DNA of 64,000 nt from an uncultured Bacteroidales bacterium (GTDB taxonomy: Bacteria > Bacteroidota > Bacteroidia > Bacteroidales > UBA932): contig CAKVCK010000012.1 in NCBI GenBank assembly GCA_934725575.1, positions 1 to 64,000 of the forward strand, written 5' to 3'. Numbering within the stretch: the stretch's first letter is position 1; each line of letters begins with the position of its first letter. Of the stretch, positions 16,959 through 25,499 are shown piece by piece. A model generated the notes under the pieces. The model saw only the letters and a program-made list of their open reading frames with translations. It was not told the origin of the DNA and did not search any database. The position numbers were made by a program, and so were the translations under genes.

Positions 16959-17029
16959 ATAAGAAGGACATCCCCTTTTTGAAAATTTTGGTAACGTGCA
17001 AAATTTCAAAAAGGGGATGTCCTTCTTAT
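16959..17029. repeat. Long palindrome 2 with GTAACGTG loop
   Basis: Arms of about 31 bp (ATAAGAAGGACATCCCC... and its complement) pair almost perfectly with one bulged base around the loop GTAACGTG. It lies 45 bp past the stop of the M3 peptidase gene, so it may also end that transcript, but no T run follows on the minus strand beyond the arm. Confidence 0.85.
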
Positions 17030-17073
17030 ACTTATAAATATGTCTTTCTTCTTAGTATCGGAATACCGTTCTA

Positions 17074-19119
17074 TTATTCAGTCAGTCCACGGGCGCGGAG
17101 GAGGGCGCCGGGATCAGGCTGGGCGCCACGGAAGGAGAGGTAGAGGGTCATCGGTTCCTCGCTGCCACCCTTCTCAAGGAAAGTCTGACGGAACTTCATC
17201 GCAACCTCAGGATTGTATATTCCCTGCTGCTGGAAGTACTCGAAGGCATCCTTGTCCAGAACCTCGGCCCAGAGGTAGCTATAGTAACCAGCGCTGTAGC
17301 CACTGTTGAAGATGTGGTTGAAATAGGTGGTGCGGTAGCGAGGGATGATCTCGTCGATGAGACCCATCTCCTTGCAGACCTTCTTCTCGAACTCAGCCAC
17401 GTTGGCGGCCTGATCACCCTCTGAAAGCTTCGCAAGATCCTCCTCGGCAAGCTCGTGCCACTTCATATCCAGAATAGACGCCGCGCAAAGCTCTGAGGTC
17501 ATAAAGCCCTGATTGAACTTCCTGGCGTTGTTGATCTTTGCCACGAGGGAGTCTGGAATCACCTCACCGGTCTCGTAATGCTTGGCATATTCGGCGAGAA
17601 TCTCAGGCTGGAAGGCCCAGTTCTCGTTGAACTGAGAGAACGTCTCGACAAAATCGCGGGCAACATTGGTTCCGCTGACTGACGGATAGTGGCACTTGGT
17701 GAGAAGCCCGTGAAGCGCGTGGCCGAACTCGTGGAACACTGTCTCGACCTCATCGATAGTGAAGAGGGCAGGAAGTGTCTCGGTCGGAGCGGTCATATTC
17801 CCGACATTGATGATGATCGGGCGAACGTCATTACCATCAGCGTCAACATATTGCTCACGGAAATTCGTCATCCACGCACCGCCTCTCTTCGAAGCGCGAG
17901 GGAAGTAGTCAGTCGTGAATATTCCAAGAAGGCTTCCGTCCGCGTCGGTGACCTTGAAAGCCTCGACGGCAGGATTGTAGAGCGGCACGTCCTTCAGCGG
18001 CTCGACATTGATGCCATAGAGCGTGTGGGCGGCGAAGAATATTCCGTCGCGGACATTCTCCATCCGGAAATACGGCTTTGTCAGATTCTCGTCCAATGAA
18101 TATTTACGCGCGCGCACCTTCTCGGCATAGTAGAACCAGTCCCAAGACTCGATCTTGGAGCCTGCGGCGACCTTGCCGGCCTGAATATCCTCGTCCATAA
18201 CCTTCTGCATATCAGCGATCTCTTCCTTGGCCTTGCTGACGGCGGGGCCGATGATCTTGTCAAGGAAAGCGTCCACGGTCCCAGGATCGTGGGCCATCTT
18301 GTTGTCCAGCTGGTAGGCTGCAAAGTTGTCGAAGCCAAGCAGTTTTGCCCTCTCGGCGCGGAGTTTCAGAATCTCAAGGCAGAGAGCCTTGTTGTCATAT
18401 TCATTGCCATTGTTTCCTCTTGAGGAATATGCCTTGAACATCTCTTCGCGGCGGCTTCTATCCTCGCAGGAGGTCATTTCGGAGGTGTAAGATGAGACAG
18501 GGACTCCGAACTTCTCCTTGAAGGCGTTGTTCTCCGCGAGCAGGTTCGTGCCGAATTTCTGCTGGGCGGCGGCGATCTTCTGGTTGATCTCCTTCAGCCT
18601 TGCCTGAGCGGCCTCGTCAAGGTCCACACCGTTGCGGGTGAAACTCTGGTAAAGTTTCTTGAGGACCATCTGCTGCTCTCTCGTAAGTCCGCTCTGATCA
18701 GCCTCATAGACGGCCTTCACACGCCCAAAGAACGCCTTGTTCATCGAGATGTTGTCCTCGTGCTCGGTCATCAGCGCGGTGGCCTCCTCGACAACCTTGT
18801 TCATCTCGTCGCTGCCCTCCGTCTCCTGAAGGTTGAACAGCACAGCCGATGTCTTTGTCAAAGTCTTGCCGGACAGCTCGTAAGCCGCGATGGTGTTCTC
18901 GAATGTCGGTGCCTCCTGATTATTCAGGATAGCCTCCAATTCCTTGTTCTGCTCCTCTATCCCGGCCTTGATGGCAGGAATGTAGTCGGTAAGCTGAATC
19001 TTCTCGAACGGCGGAATGCCGTAAGGAGTGTCCCATTCCTCAAGGAACGGATTGTTTTTTGTCTGTGTGCAGGCTGCCATCATAGCGATCGCTCCTAATG
19101 CTAAGATTGTTTTTTTCAT
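17074..19119 (-). CDS. M3 family metallopeptidase (peptidyl-dipeptidase Dcp type)
   Basis: 681 aa lipoprotein; signal peptide ends in a lipobox (MMAACT). Zinc-binding HEFGHALHG is near residues 462-470, followed by the third-ligand region FVETFSQFNENW. Length and domain order (helical N-terminal half, catalytic C-terminal half) match the M3 peptidyl-dipeptidases, which remove dipeptides from the C-terminus of oligopeptides. The lipid anchor places it in the cell envelope. Its start is 13 bp past the stop of the DUF5689 gene, so it may be the last gene of the operon from 27485. A tricorn-like protease is also nearby. Confidence 0.92.
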   Translation of the reverse strand: MKKTILALGAIAMMAACTQTKNNPFLEEWDTPYGIPPFEKIQLTDYIPAIKAGIEEQNKELEAILNNQEAPTFENTIAAYELSGKTLTKTSAVLFNLQETEGSDEMNKVVEEATALMTEHEDNISMNKAFFGRVKAVYEADQSGLTREQQMVLKKLYQSFTRNGVDLDEAAQARLKEINQKIAAAQQKFGTNLLAENNAFKEKFGVPVSSYTSEMTSCEDRSRREEMFKAYSSRGNNGNEYDNKALCLEILKLRAERAKLLGFDNFAAYQLDNKMAHDPGTVDAFLDKIIGPAVSKAKEEIADMQKVMDEDIQAGKVAAGSKIESWDWFYYAEKVRARKYSLDENLTKPYFRMENVRDGIFFAAHTLYGINVEPLKDVPLYNPAVEAFKVTDADGSLLGIFTTDYFPRASKRGGAWMTNFREQYVDADGNDVRPIIINVGNMTAPTETLPALFTIDEVETVFHEFGHALHGLLTKCHYPSVSGTNVARDFVETFSQFNENWAFQPEILAEYAKHYETGEVIPDSLVAKINNARKFNQGFMTSELCAASILDMKWHELAEEDLAKLSEGDQAANVAEFEKKVCKEMGLIDEIIPRYRTTYFNHIFNSGYSAGYYSYLWAEVLDKDAFEYFQQQGIYNPEVAMKFRQTFLEKGGSEEPMTLYLSFRGAQPDPGALLRARGLTE

Positions 19120-19131
19120 AATATGGCTTTA

Positions 19132-20127
19132 TTATTCTACTTTTTCAACGCCGTCAAGGTCGATGAGGGTGAACTGGGCGGCATCTTTATAGATGGTCAG
19201 GATGCCCTTGACATTTATCTTGGTTTTGCCGTCAAGGATGGCCGGATCGATCTGAGTGTCGGCGAAGCGGGAGTAGCCGCTGGTGCGGATCTGCACATCC
19301 TTGCCACCCATCTTGAAGTACTGGCTCACTGAATATGCGGCAGCGTTCTTCAGCAAGGTCTCCTTCAGTTGCGGAACGGTCTTGCCGGTGTTTGTGGCAC
19401 CGGAATCGAACACTCCGGAATTCAGGTAGTTTTTGAACCCTTCCTTAGACATCGCCCAGGTCGTCACGCCCCAAGTCTGGTCCGAGAAGAAAATCCTGTT
19501 ATCATTGTCTTTCTTGTCCTTGTTCTGATCCACATAGACGAGGCAGAAGATCTCTTTGCCGTAGGTCAGCCCGTCAAGCTCGACATAGCAGCCAAGATTC
19601 TCCTCTTTCAGAAGATCAGCGGCCGCGACTTTCTTTGGCTGGAGCGGAGTGTCAATCTTGCCTCTGAATATGTGAGTGTCGATAATGTACTGAACCTCAA
19701 GGTAAGAGGTCTCATATTCACCGGTCGGATCGGCATAGCCAAGCTGGATCATTCCGTTGTAAGCTCCGATGGTGAGGCCGCTGCACTTGACATAGACCCA
19801 CTGGCCGAGCTTGTAGTCATTGTAAAGGGCGTTCTTGCCGATTTTCAACTCTATGCCGCCGGTGGCATCCTGGATGTAAAGACTCTTGTAGATGTTGCCG
19901 CTGCGATCCTCGGAAACGACCTGTCCGCCGATAAGGATGTCCTTGTCAATCTTGACGGGAGCGTTCTTGTACAGAGCCTTGAGCTCGGCGATGGTCGTGT
20001 TCGGAGTCATCGTCACAGGTTCGTACACATCAGCCTTGCCGTAATCCGTGGTGAAGACCTGATCCCACTCCTCGCAGGAGGTGAGTGCGAATATGGCGGC
20101 GATCAGCGCGAAATATATTCTTTTCAT
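19132..20127 (-). CDS. DUF5689 lipoprotein
   Basis: 331 aa; lipobox IFALTSC. Strand-rich protein with AELKALYKNAPVKIDKDILIGGQVVSEDRSGNIYKSLYIQDATGGIELKI in the first third, the DUF5689 pattern of an OB-like fold. It starts 3 bp after the stop of the TonB-dependent receptor gene. DUF5689 lipoproteins often accompany a receptor of this type and probably form its surface lid or ligand-binding partner, much as SusD does for SusC; that role is inferred. Confidence 0.8.
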   Translation of the reverse strand: MKRIYFALIAAIFALTSCEEWDQVFTTDYGKADVYEPVTMTPNTTIAELKALYKNAPVKIDKDILIGGQVVSEDRSGNIYKSLYIQDATGGIELKIGKNALYNDYKLGQWVYVKCSGLTIGAYNGMIQLGYADPTGEYETSYLEVQYIIDTHIFRGKIDTPLQPKKVAAADLLKEENLGCYVELDGLTYGKEIFCLVYVDQNKDKKDNDNRIFFSDQTWGVTTWAMSKEGFKNYLNSGVFDSGATNTGKTVPQLKETLLKNAAAYSVSQYFKMGGKDVQIRTSGYSRFADTQIDPAILDGKTKINVKGILTIYKDAAQFTLIDLDGVEKVE

Positions 20128-20130
20128 ACC

Positions 20131-23031
20131 TTAGAATCTGAAATAAATGTTCAACATATAGTTGATTCCACTCATATAGAAGTACTTGGAATCAAACCTG
20201 TAGAATCTCTCCTTGCTGACGGTGTTGTCCACAAGACGGGTCTGCTCGTAGCCGCCGGTGCGCACGTCCTTGTTGTTCAGGAGGTTCTTCACCTGAAGCG
20301 AGAAGCCGAGCTGGTACTTTCTCTGAATATACCAGGACTTGCCCACGCTGGCGTTCACCAGCATAAAGTTCTTGAACTTCTCCTGAGCGGCCATATATTC
20401 AATCTCCTGCGCGGTGACGGTGTTGTCCGGGCCGGCGGTGGCCATATCGGTCCTGTAGAGAGGGTTCATATCCAGATAGGAGTTTCCGAAGAAGTCCACG
20501 TCGGCGTCGATGAACCAGTAGTTCTTGTTCCACGCGAGGCCGAGGCTGGTCGCGAGCTGCGGAGTGCTCGGCACATAGTGCTGAACGGTCTTTCCGTCAG
20601 CGGTCGGGTGACTCTTCCAGTAAGGGATGACCACTCCGTAGGTGCCGGCGACATATTCAGCGCTGTTGTCGTAGGTCTGGTACATCGTAGGGTTCGAAGT
20701 GTAGATGTACTGGCCGTAGGAGAGGACTCCCTGAACGGAAAGGTTCGGGACAGGGGTAGGCACCTTGAATCCGAGCTCGACTCCGATGTGACGCTCGTCG
20801 ATTCCGGACATCGCGAAGTTGGTGAAAGAGTTCTGTGAGTCATCGTAGAAGCTCATCACGTCGGTCTGGTCCTTGATGGAAGTGTAGAATCCCGTGATGC
20901 GGAAATCGTAGCCGGAATTGCGGTAGGCGTAGTTGATGTCAGCTGTCAAGGTCTTGATTGTCTTGAGGTCCGGCATAATGGTGTTCCTCGTCCTCGGAGA
21001 GATGAACGCCTGGTTGAATGTCGGAGCATCGGTGATGTAGGCGGCATCGGCGTAGATCCTGTGGCCGCCGCGGATGAAATAGCTGAGATTCAACTTGCCA
21101 GAACCGGTGAGGAAATCCTTCTTGTCGGACTCTCCCTTAGATGTGATAGGGCGGCCATCGATCTGATCATACTTCGTGATGACGTTCCCTTCGTAGGTGA
21201 ACGGGTTGCCGTTGTCGTCAAGTCCCGGGAAAAGACCCTTTCTCAAAAGACCTTCTCTCCAGAATTTTGAATATCCCAACCTTCCGGCGACCGTGGCCTC
21301 CAGACCATCGAACGTGAAACGGCCGGAAGCCCAGGCCTCAGCGCGGCGGACGTGGGCGTAGTAGTCGTAACCATACTTGTCTCCTTCCTTTAGAGTCTGC
21401 GCGGCTCCGTTCTTGAGGAAGTAGTCGAGGTCGTTCTGAATCATCGTCGGATAGGCGGCGAAATCCCTCTCGGCGAACTGGTCGATGTTGACATAGTAGT
21501 CTCCGCCGAGCAGGTCGTCCAGAATCTTGTAGTACTCCGTGCGGTTCCACTTGTAAGAGAGTCCTCCGGTGACAGTCAGGAACTTCACAGGATTCCATTT
21601 GCCGTTGAGGGCAAAGTTGAGGTCGTTCTGATCCACGCGCCTCTCCTCGATCACGTACTTGGAACGGTTACCCGCATCGGTGGCGTTCAGTGAATTGACA
21701 GCATAGAGGCGATCCCAATTGAGGTGAGTGACTGAGGAAAGGTCTGACTCCCAAGCCTCTTTCGCCCAAGCGTATTTCGCGAAGTTCTGACGATTGTAGT
21801 CAGTGTTCTCCATATAGAAATAACTTGGAAGATTTCTGTAGTAGTCAGGACGAGGATCCGGCGCGTCGTACCAGTCAAGAGCCGTGTAGCCGTTCTTTCC
21901 GAACCTGTAAAGCACTGTGGCCGAGGCGGCGAACTTCTGGGATTCCGGAGTGAAATCATATTTCAGAATCGCGATAGGCTCGTGAGTCTTGCGGACACGG
22001 GCGTTGCGGACCTTTCCGCCAAAGTAACCCCAGTTGGAGTTGTACATATTGTCGCCCATCAGGTCGTAAACCTCCTGAGTGGAACCGTTCTGGGCTCCGC
22101 GCTCGCCAGGAGCGGCCATAAAGGTAAGGCCGAGCTTGTGCTCCTCATTGAATTTCTTCTCAACGGCTCCGTAGTAACCGAACGAACGGTAGAAAACGCC
22201 TTTGATCCAGTCGTTTCCGCCAAGCCTTGCGGATGCGCTGAAAGCGTAGGACCAGCCGTTGTCCAGCTGTCCGGAAGCGTAAGTCAGCATCAGACGGAGT
22301 CTGTACAAGGCGCTGTTGGTCAGCACGCTACCCCTCCAACCTGTGCGGATGGAAGAAGCCATCGGCATAATGTTCGTGAGGCCGTTGTAGCCGCCGAATC
22401 CGAAATCGGAGACCTCGGCTCCGTTCACGGACTCCTTGCTTCTGACAGCCTCGTTGAGACCGCTCCACAGAGAGTACGGAGTGTAGCCCGTGATTGCGTC
22501 GTTCATCCTCACACCTGCAAGGTAAACATCCTGTGACTCACTGGAATATCCACGGACACGAAAGCGCACCGAGCTGAAATTGTACCCGGCCATATTGTTG
22601 AACACGTCGTTCTGGCCGAAAAGGATGGTCGGGCTGTCCTGATAGCCGGAGTCATCCATATCGAACTCGGAGAAGCTGGCGTCATCCACCTCGGCGACCT
22701 TCGCGACCGGGGTCAGGGAAAGGTTGAACATATTCTTGACATAGCCGTCATTGACGGTCACGTTCACTCTGGACTGGAGATAGTCCGGGCTTTCGATGAC
22801 AAGGTCGTACATTCCGTCCTTCAGATTACCGATCCGGAACGTTCCGTCCTGTCCGGCTTTGACACGGGCGACTTCCTGCCCTCCCGAGTAGAGGATCAGG
22901 TCAGCTCCATCGATGGCCGTCCTGCACAATCGGCTGACGACCGTACCTTTCACGCCACCGGTATAGTTCTGGGCCGACAAAGTCAGAGCCAGAAACAGGG
23001 CCGAGGCGGCAAGGAATATTCTTTTGTTCAT
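20131..23031 (-). CDS. TonB-dependent receptor with carboxypeptidase-like N-domain
   Basis: 966 aa; cleavable signal peptide. Residues about 25-110 are a carboxypeptidase-regulatory-like domain (GGVKGTVVSRLCRTAIDGADLIL), followed by a plug domain with the receptor motif NNMAGYNFSSVRFRVRGY and a long beta-barrel ending in MLNIYFRF. It transports a ligand across the outer membrane with TonB energy. The neighbours are two nucleases and a DUF5689 lipoprotein, so the ligand may be a nucleic-acid product. It is distinct from the SusC at 42259. Between its start and the EEP gene is a copy of the 25-bp repeat. Confidence 0.9.
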   Translation of the reverse strand: MNKRIFLAASALFLALTLSAQNYTGGVKGTVVSRLCRTAIDGADLILYSGGQEVARVKAGQDGTFRIGNLKDGMYDLVIESPDYLQSRVNVTVNDGYVKNMFNLSLTPVAKVAEVDDASFSEFDMDDSGYQDSPTILFGQNDVFNNMAGYNFSSVRFRVRGYSSESQDVYLAGVRMNDAITGYTPYSLWSGLNEAVRSKESVNGAEVSDFGFGGYNGLTNIMPMASSIRTGWRGSVLTNSALYRLRLMLTYASGQLDNGWSYAFSASARLGGNDWIKGVFYRSFGYYGAVEKKFNEEHKLGLTFMAAPGERGAQNGSTQEVYDLMGDNMYNSNWGYFGGKVRNARVRKTHEPIAILKYDFTPESQKFAASATVLYRFGKNGYTALDWYDAPDPRPDYYRNLPSYFYMENTDYNRQNFAKYAWAKEAWESDLSSVTHLNWDRLYAVNSLNATDAGNRSKYVIEERRVDQNDLNFALNGKWNPVKFLTVTGGLSYKWNRTEYYKILDDLLGGDYYVNIDQFAERDFAAYPTMIQNDLDYFLKNGAAQTLKEGDKYGYDYYAHVRRAEAWASGRFTFDGLEATVAGRLGYSKFWREGLLRKGLFPGLDDNGNPFTYEGNVITKYDQIDGRPITSKGESDKKDFLTGSGKLNLSYFIRGGHRIYADAAYITDAPTFNQAFISPRTRNTIMPDLKTIKTLTADINYAYRNSGYDFRITGFYTSIKDQTDVMSFYDDSQNSFTNFAMSGIDERHIGVELGFKVPTPVPNLSVQGVLSYGQYIYTSNPTMYQTYDNSAEYVAGTYGVVIPYWKSHPTADGKTVQHYVPSTPQLATSLGLAWNKNYWFIDADVDFFGNSYLDMNPLYRTDMATAGPDNTVTAQEIEYMAAQEKFKNFMLVNASVGKSWYIQRKYQLGFSLQVKNLLNNKDVRTGGYEQTRLVDNTVSKERFYRFDSKYFYMSGINYMLNIYFRF

Positions 23032-23055
23032 AAATATTGAATATTAATGTTTTCC

Positions 23056-23080
23056 GGTCGCCAAGCCTGTCGAAGCGACC
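23056..23080. repeat. Dispersed 25-bp palindromic repeat
   Basis: GGTCGC at the left and GCGACC at the right enclose CAAGCCTGTCGAA, the reverse-strand form of the repeat. It lies in the 56-bp gap between the receptor gene and the EEP nuclease gene. Confidence 0.75.
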
Positions 23081-23087
23081 GCGATAA

Positions 23088-24173
23088 TTACTTATTGCTG
23101 ACAACAATATAGGTCGGGTAGTGGTCGCTGTAACCACCGACATAGGAACCGGATGAATATGTCCGGAACGGAGTACCTTTGTACTGACCGGTCTGCTGGA
23201 TCATAAACGGCTGGTTGAAGACTCGTCCGTAATATTTCCCCTTGACAATCGGGACGATGCGCAGAGTTCCTTTCGGAGCGTTCACCAACGCCTCGTTGGC
23301 CATAATGATGTCGTAGATATTCCAGTCACCACGGTAAGCCAGAGAGCCATAACCGGCTTTAAGCATTGAGGTGAACGGAGAGAAGAAGTCCATCTTCCCG
23401 ACCTCGGAGACATTCTCCTTGCCGTGCATATAGACGGCCATACTCTCGTCCGTAGGATTGTCGTTCATATCGCCCATCACCACGATCTTGATCCCGGGAT
23501 ATTTCTTCATCAGCTCCACCGAGTTGTCGTAGATGATCTCCGCGCCACGGCTTCGCAGGTCGCTTCCCTTGCCACCGATTCTGGACGGAAGGTGAGCCAC
23601 GAAGAATGCGAACATCTCGCCCTTTATCTCGCCACGGGCCATCAGGATGTCACGGGTGCGGAATCTGTCCTGCGACTCCTTGTCCATATCGAACTTGATG
23701 TCCTTGCTGTTGAAGTCGAACGGAATGGATTTGCTTTCAATCAGTTTGAACTGCTCCGGCCTGTAAAGCAGGGCCACGTCCACGCCTCGTCTGTCCGGCC
23801 CGTCGTAGTGCACTATCTGGTAGTTGGCGTCAGCGATCTCCGGCTGGCTGACCAGATCCTCAAGCACGTGGCGGTTCTCGACCTCGCTCACACCAAGTAT
23901 CGTGTGGAAGGCCTTGTTCTCCTCGGCCATCGCCTTGATCACGGTCGCGATGTTGTGGAGCTTACGGTTGTAACGCGCGTCAGTCCAGCGGTTCGCTCCG
24001 TCGGGGAGATATTCATAGTCGTTCTTGCCCTCGTCGTGGTAGGTATCGAAGAGGTTTTCGACATTGTAGAAGCCGATGACATAGCCTCTCGCGCCCTTGT
24101 CACCTTTGGCGCAGGCCGTGACGGTCACAACCAGAAGCAGAAGGGCGGAATAAAGTATTTTTCTCAAACGCAT
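23088..24173 (-). CDS. Endonuclease/exonuclease/phosphatase family lipoprotein
   Basis: 361 aa with signal peptide and lipobox (VTVTAC). Motifs of the EEP superfamily are clear: GFYNVENLFDT near residue 35, LGVSEVENRHVLEDL (metal-binding Glu), FFVAHLPSR (His), VMGDMNDNPTDES (Asp and Asn) and YSDHYPTYIV (Asp-His). All expected catalytic residues are present. It would cleave phosphodiesters outside the cytoplasm. Neighbours are a second nuclease of another family (24208) and a TonB-dependent receptor, fitting use of extracellular DNA or RNA. Confidence 0.88.
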   Translation of the reverse strand: MRLRKILYSALLLLVVTVTACAKGDKGARGYVIGFYNVENLFDTYHDEGKNDYEYLPDGANRWTDARYNRKLHNIATVIKAMAEENKAFHTILGVSEVENRHVLEDLVSQPEIADANYQIVHYDGPDRRGVDVALLYRPEQFKLIESKSIPFDFNSKDIKFDMDKESQDRFRTRDILMARGEIKGEMFAFFVAHLPSRIGGKGSDLRSRGAEIIYDNSVELMKKYPGIKIVVMGDMNDNPTDESMAVYMHGKENVSEVGKMDFFSPFTSMLKAGYGSLAYRGDWNIYDIIMANEALVNAPKGTLRIVPIVKGKYYGRVFNQPFMIQQTGQYKGTPFRTYSSGSYVGGYSDHYPTYIVVSNK

Positions 24174-24207
24174 ATCAGTTTTGTATTATATTCATTTTTA
24201 GTGGTTT

Positions 24208-25428
24208 CTACCACCACCAAGACACCTTGGCAGGATCTTCGGCCTCGATCTTGGCGGCGGTCTCCTCACCGACCTTCACCGGCAGGTTCACAAAGAAATC
24301 AATCCCTGTCTTCTTCTCAAGGTCATCCACTGACATTGAATATGAAGAGTTTATGGAACTGCTGCTGTAAACCTTGTGGTCAAGCCAGACGGCGCAGGCG
24401 GAATAGCCGGAATAACCTATCGTTGAGCTCTTCATATAACGGAGAACGACTTTGTAGTAGGCAGTCGGAACCGTGACCTTCTTGCCGTAATTGTCAAGCG
24501 CATACTTGACAGTCTGGCCTTCCGGATAGTCTATCACGCAGCCGGTCACGACATAGAGGGTGTCGGAGCTGTTGGCCCAGGAGCGGACTTTGCCTTCGAG
24601 AGTGGCCCAGATGTCCCCGTTGAAACCATCCTGGATCTGAGGGGTCATATTCGTGCCATAGAATGTCATAGCATTTGACTCGTACGAGGTAAGCCTGTCC
24701 GCCGAAGGGATCTGGTGACCTCTGGCATACCATCCGTTGTTACCCTCGCTGAAGCCTCTGAACAGCACCGGCTGCTTACCCTCCGGCAGCAGCGGATCCA
24801 GCCCCCAAGCGTTGGTTCTCTTGATATTGTTGCCGATGTTCCATTTGCACAGAGGATAAGCCACCCACGGCGCCACCAGATTGTCGTAATCCCAGATAAA
24901 GGAATAGTTTCTGGTCTTTGTCGAGCCGATGGTCATCGAATGGGTGAAGAAGTCAGTGCCGTCATTTACCGCCGGAAGTTCCAGCCACCCTGTCACACTT
25001 GGCTTCGGTTCCGGATCCGGGTCTGGTTTAGGATCCGGCTTCACGTTTGCCTTCCCTTTCTGGGTTAGCTTTGCGGAAGCCTCCCCTGCCTTGGATGTGA
25101 CAATGATTGTGGCCGAACGTTCATCATCAGACTCATTCGAAGCGACCTTTGCCTCGATGTTGCAGTCTCCATTGCCCGACTCCTGATCAACCTTTATCCA
25201 GTCCACCGCTTTATCATATTCAGAGACAATAGACAGGGTCCAGGATGCGGTTGACTTTACACGGATAAACTGAGGTCCCCCGTCCGCCTCGACGATTTCG
25301 CTTCCAAGCTCGACAGTCGGCGGCAGCGGCTTTACCTCATCCGCAGGCTCGCACGACGCGATCGTAAGGGCGGCAATGCATAACCCAAGGAACATAGGAA
25401 TATGTTTCAACGCGATTTTCAAGCGCAT
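24208..25428 (-). CDS. BACON domain plus NUC1-type DNA/RNA non-specific endonuclease
   Basis: 406 aa lipoprotein (lipobox LTIASC). Residues about 35-125 are a BACON-type beta domain (PQFIRVKSTASWTLSI ... ATIIVTSKAGEASAKLTQKG), then a Pro/Asp/Lys linker, then a nuclease domain with YARGHQIPSADR near residue 235, matching the RGH catalytic motif of the NUC1 family, followed by TNMTPQIQDGFNGDIWATLE. The family cleaves DNA and RNA with a bound metal. The usual DRGH is ARGH here, still with the catalytic His. It follows the BACON/OB-fold gene after a hairpin at 25440-25478. Confidence 0.87.
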   Translation of the reverse strand: MRLKIALKHIPMFLGLCIAALTIASCEPADEVKPLPPTVELGSEIVEADGGPQFIRVKSTASWTLSIVSEYDKAVDWIKVDQESGNGDCNIEAKVASNESDDERSATIIVTSKAGEASAKLTQKGKANVKPDPKPDPDPEPKPSVTGWLELPAVNDGTDFFTHSMTIGSTKTRNYSFIWDYDNLVAPWVAYPLCKWNIGNNIKRTNAWGLDPLLPEGKQPVLFRGFSEGNNGWYARGHQIPSADRLTSYESNAMTFYGTNMTPQIQDGFNGDIWATLEGKVRSWANSSDTLYVVTGCVIDYPEGQTVKYALDNYGKKVTVPTAYYKVVLRYMKSSTIGYSGYSACAVWLDHKVYSSSSINSSYSMSVDDLEKKTGIDFFVNLPVKVGEETAAKIEAEDPAKVSWWW

Positions 25429-25439
25429 ATTGTTTAGAG

Positions 25440-25478
25440 AGCAAAAGGGCTGCCCGAATTGACGGACATCCCTTTGCT
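25440..25478 (-). terminator. Hairpin between OB-fold gene and NUC1 gene
   Basis: AGCAAAAGGGCTGCCC and GGACATCCCTTTGCT pair over about 14 bp with mismatches. It lies between the stop at 25500 and the start at 25428 and may reduce read-through into the downstream genes. No strong T run follows. Confidence 0.4.
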
Positions 25479-25499
25479 GCTTATTATCAACTAATTATA

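Noticed and set aside
19369..20838. 489-codon plus-strand frame opposite the TonB-dependent receptor and DUF5689 genes
   Set aside because: It lies wholly opposite two genes with clear signal peptides and family motifs; it is a codon-usage shadow with no recognisable domain.
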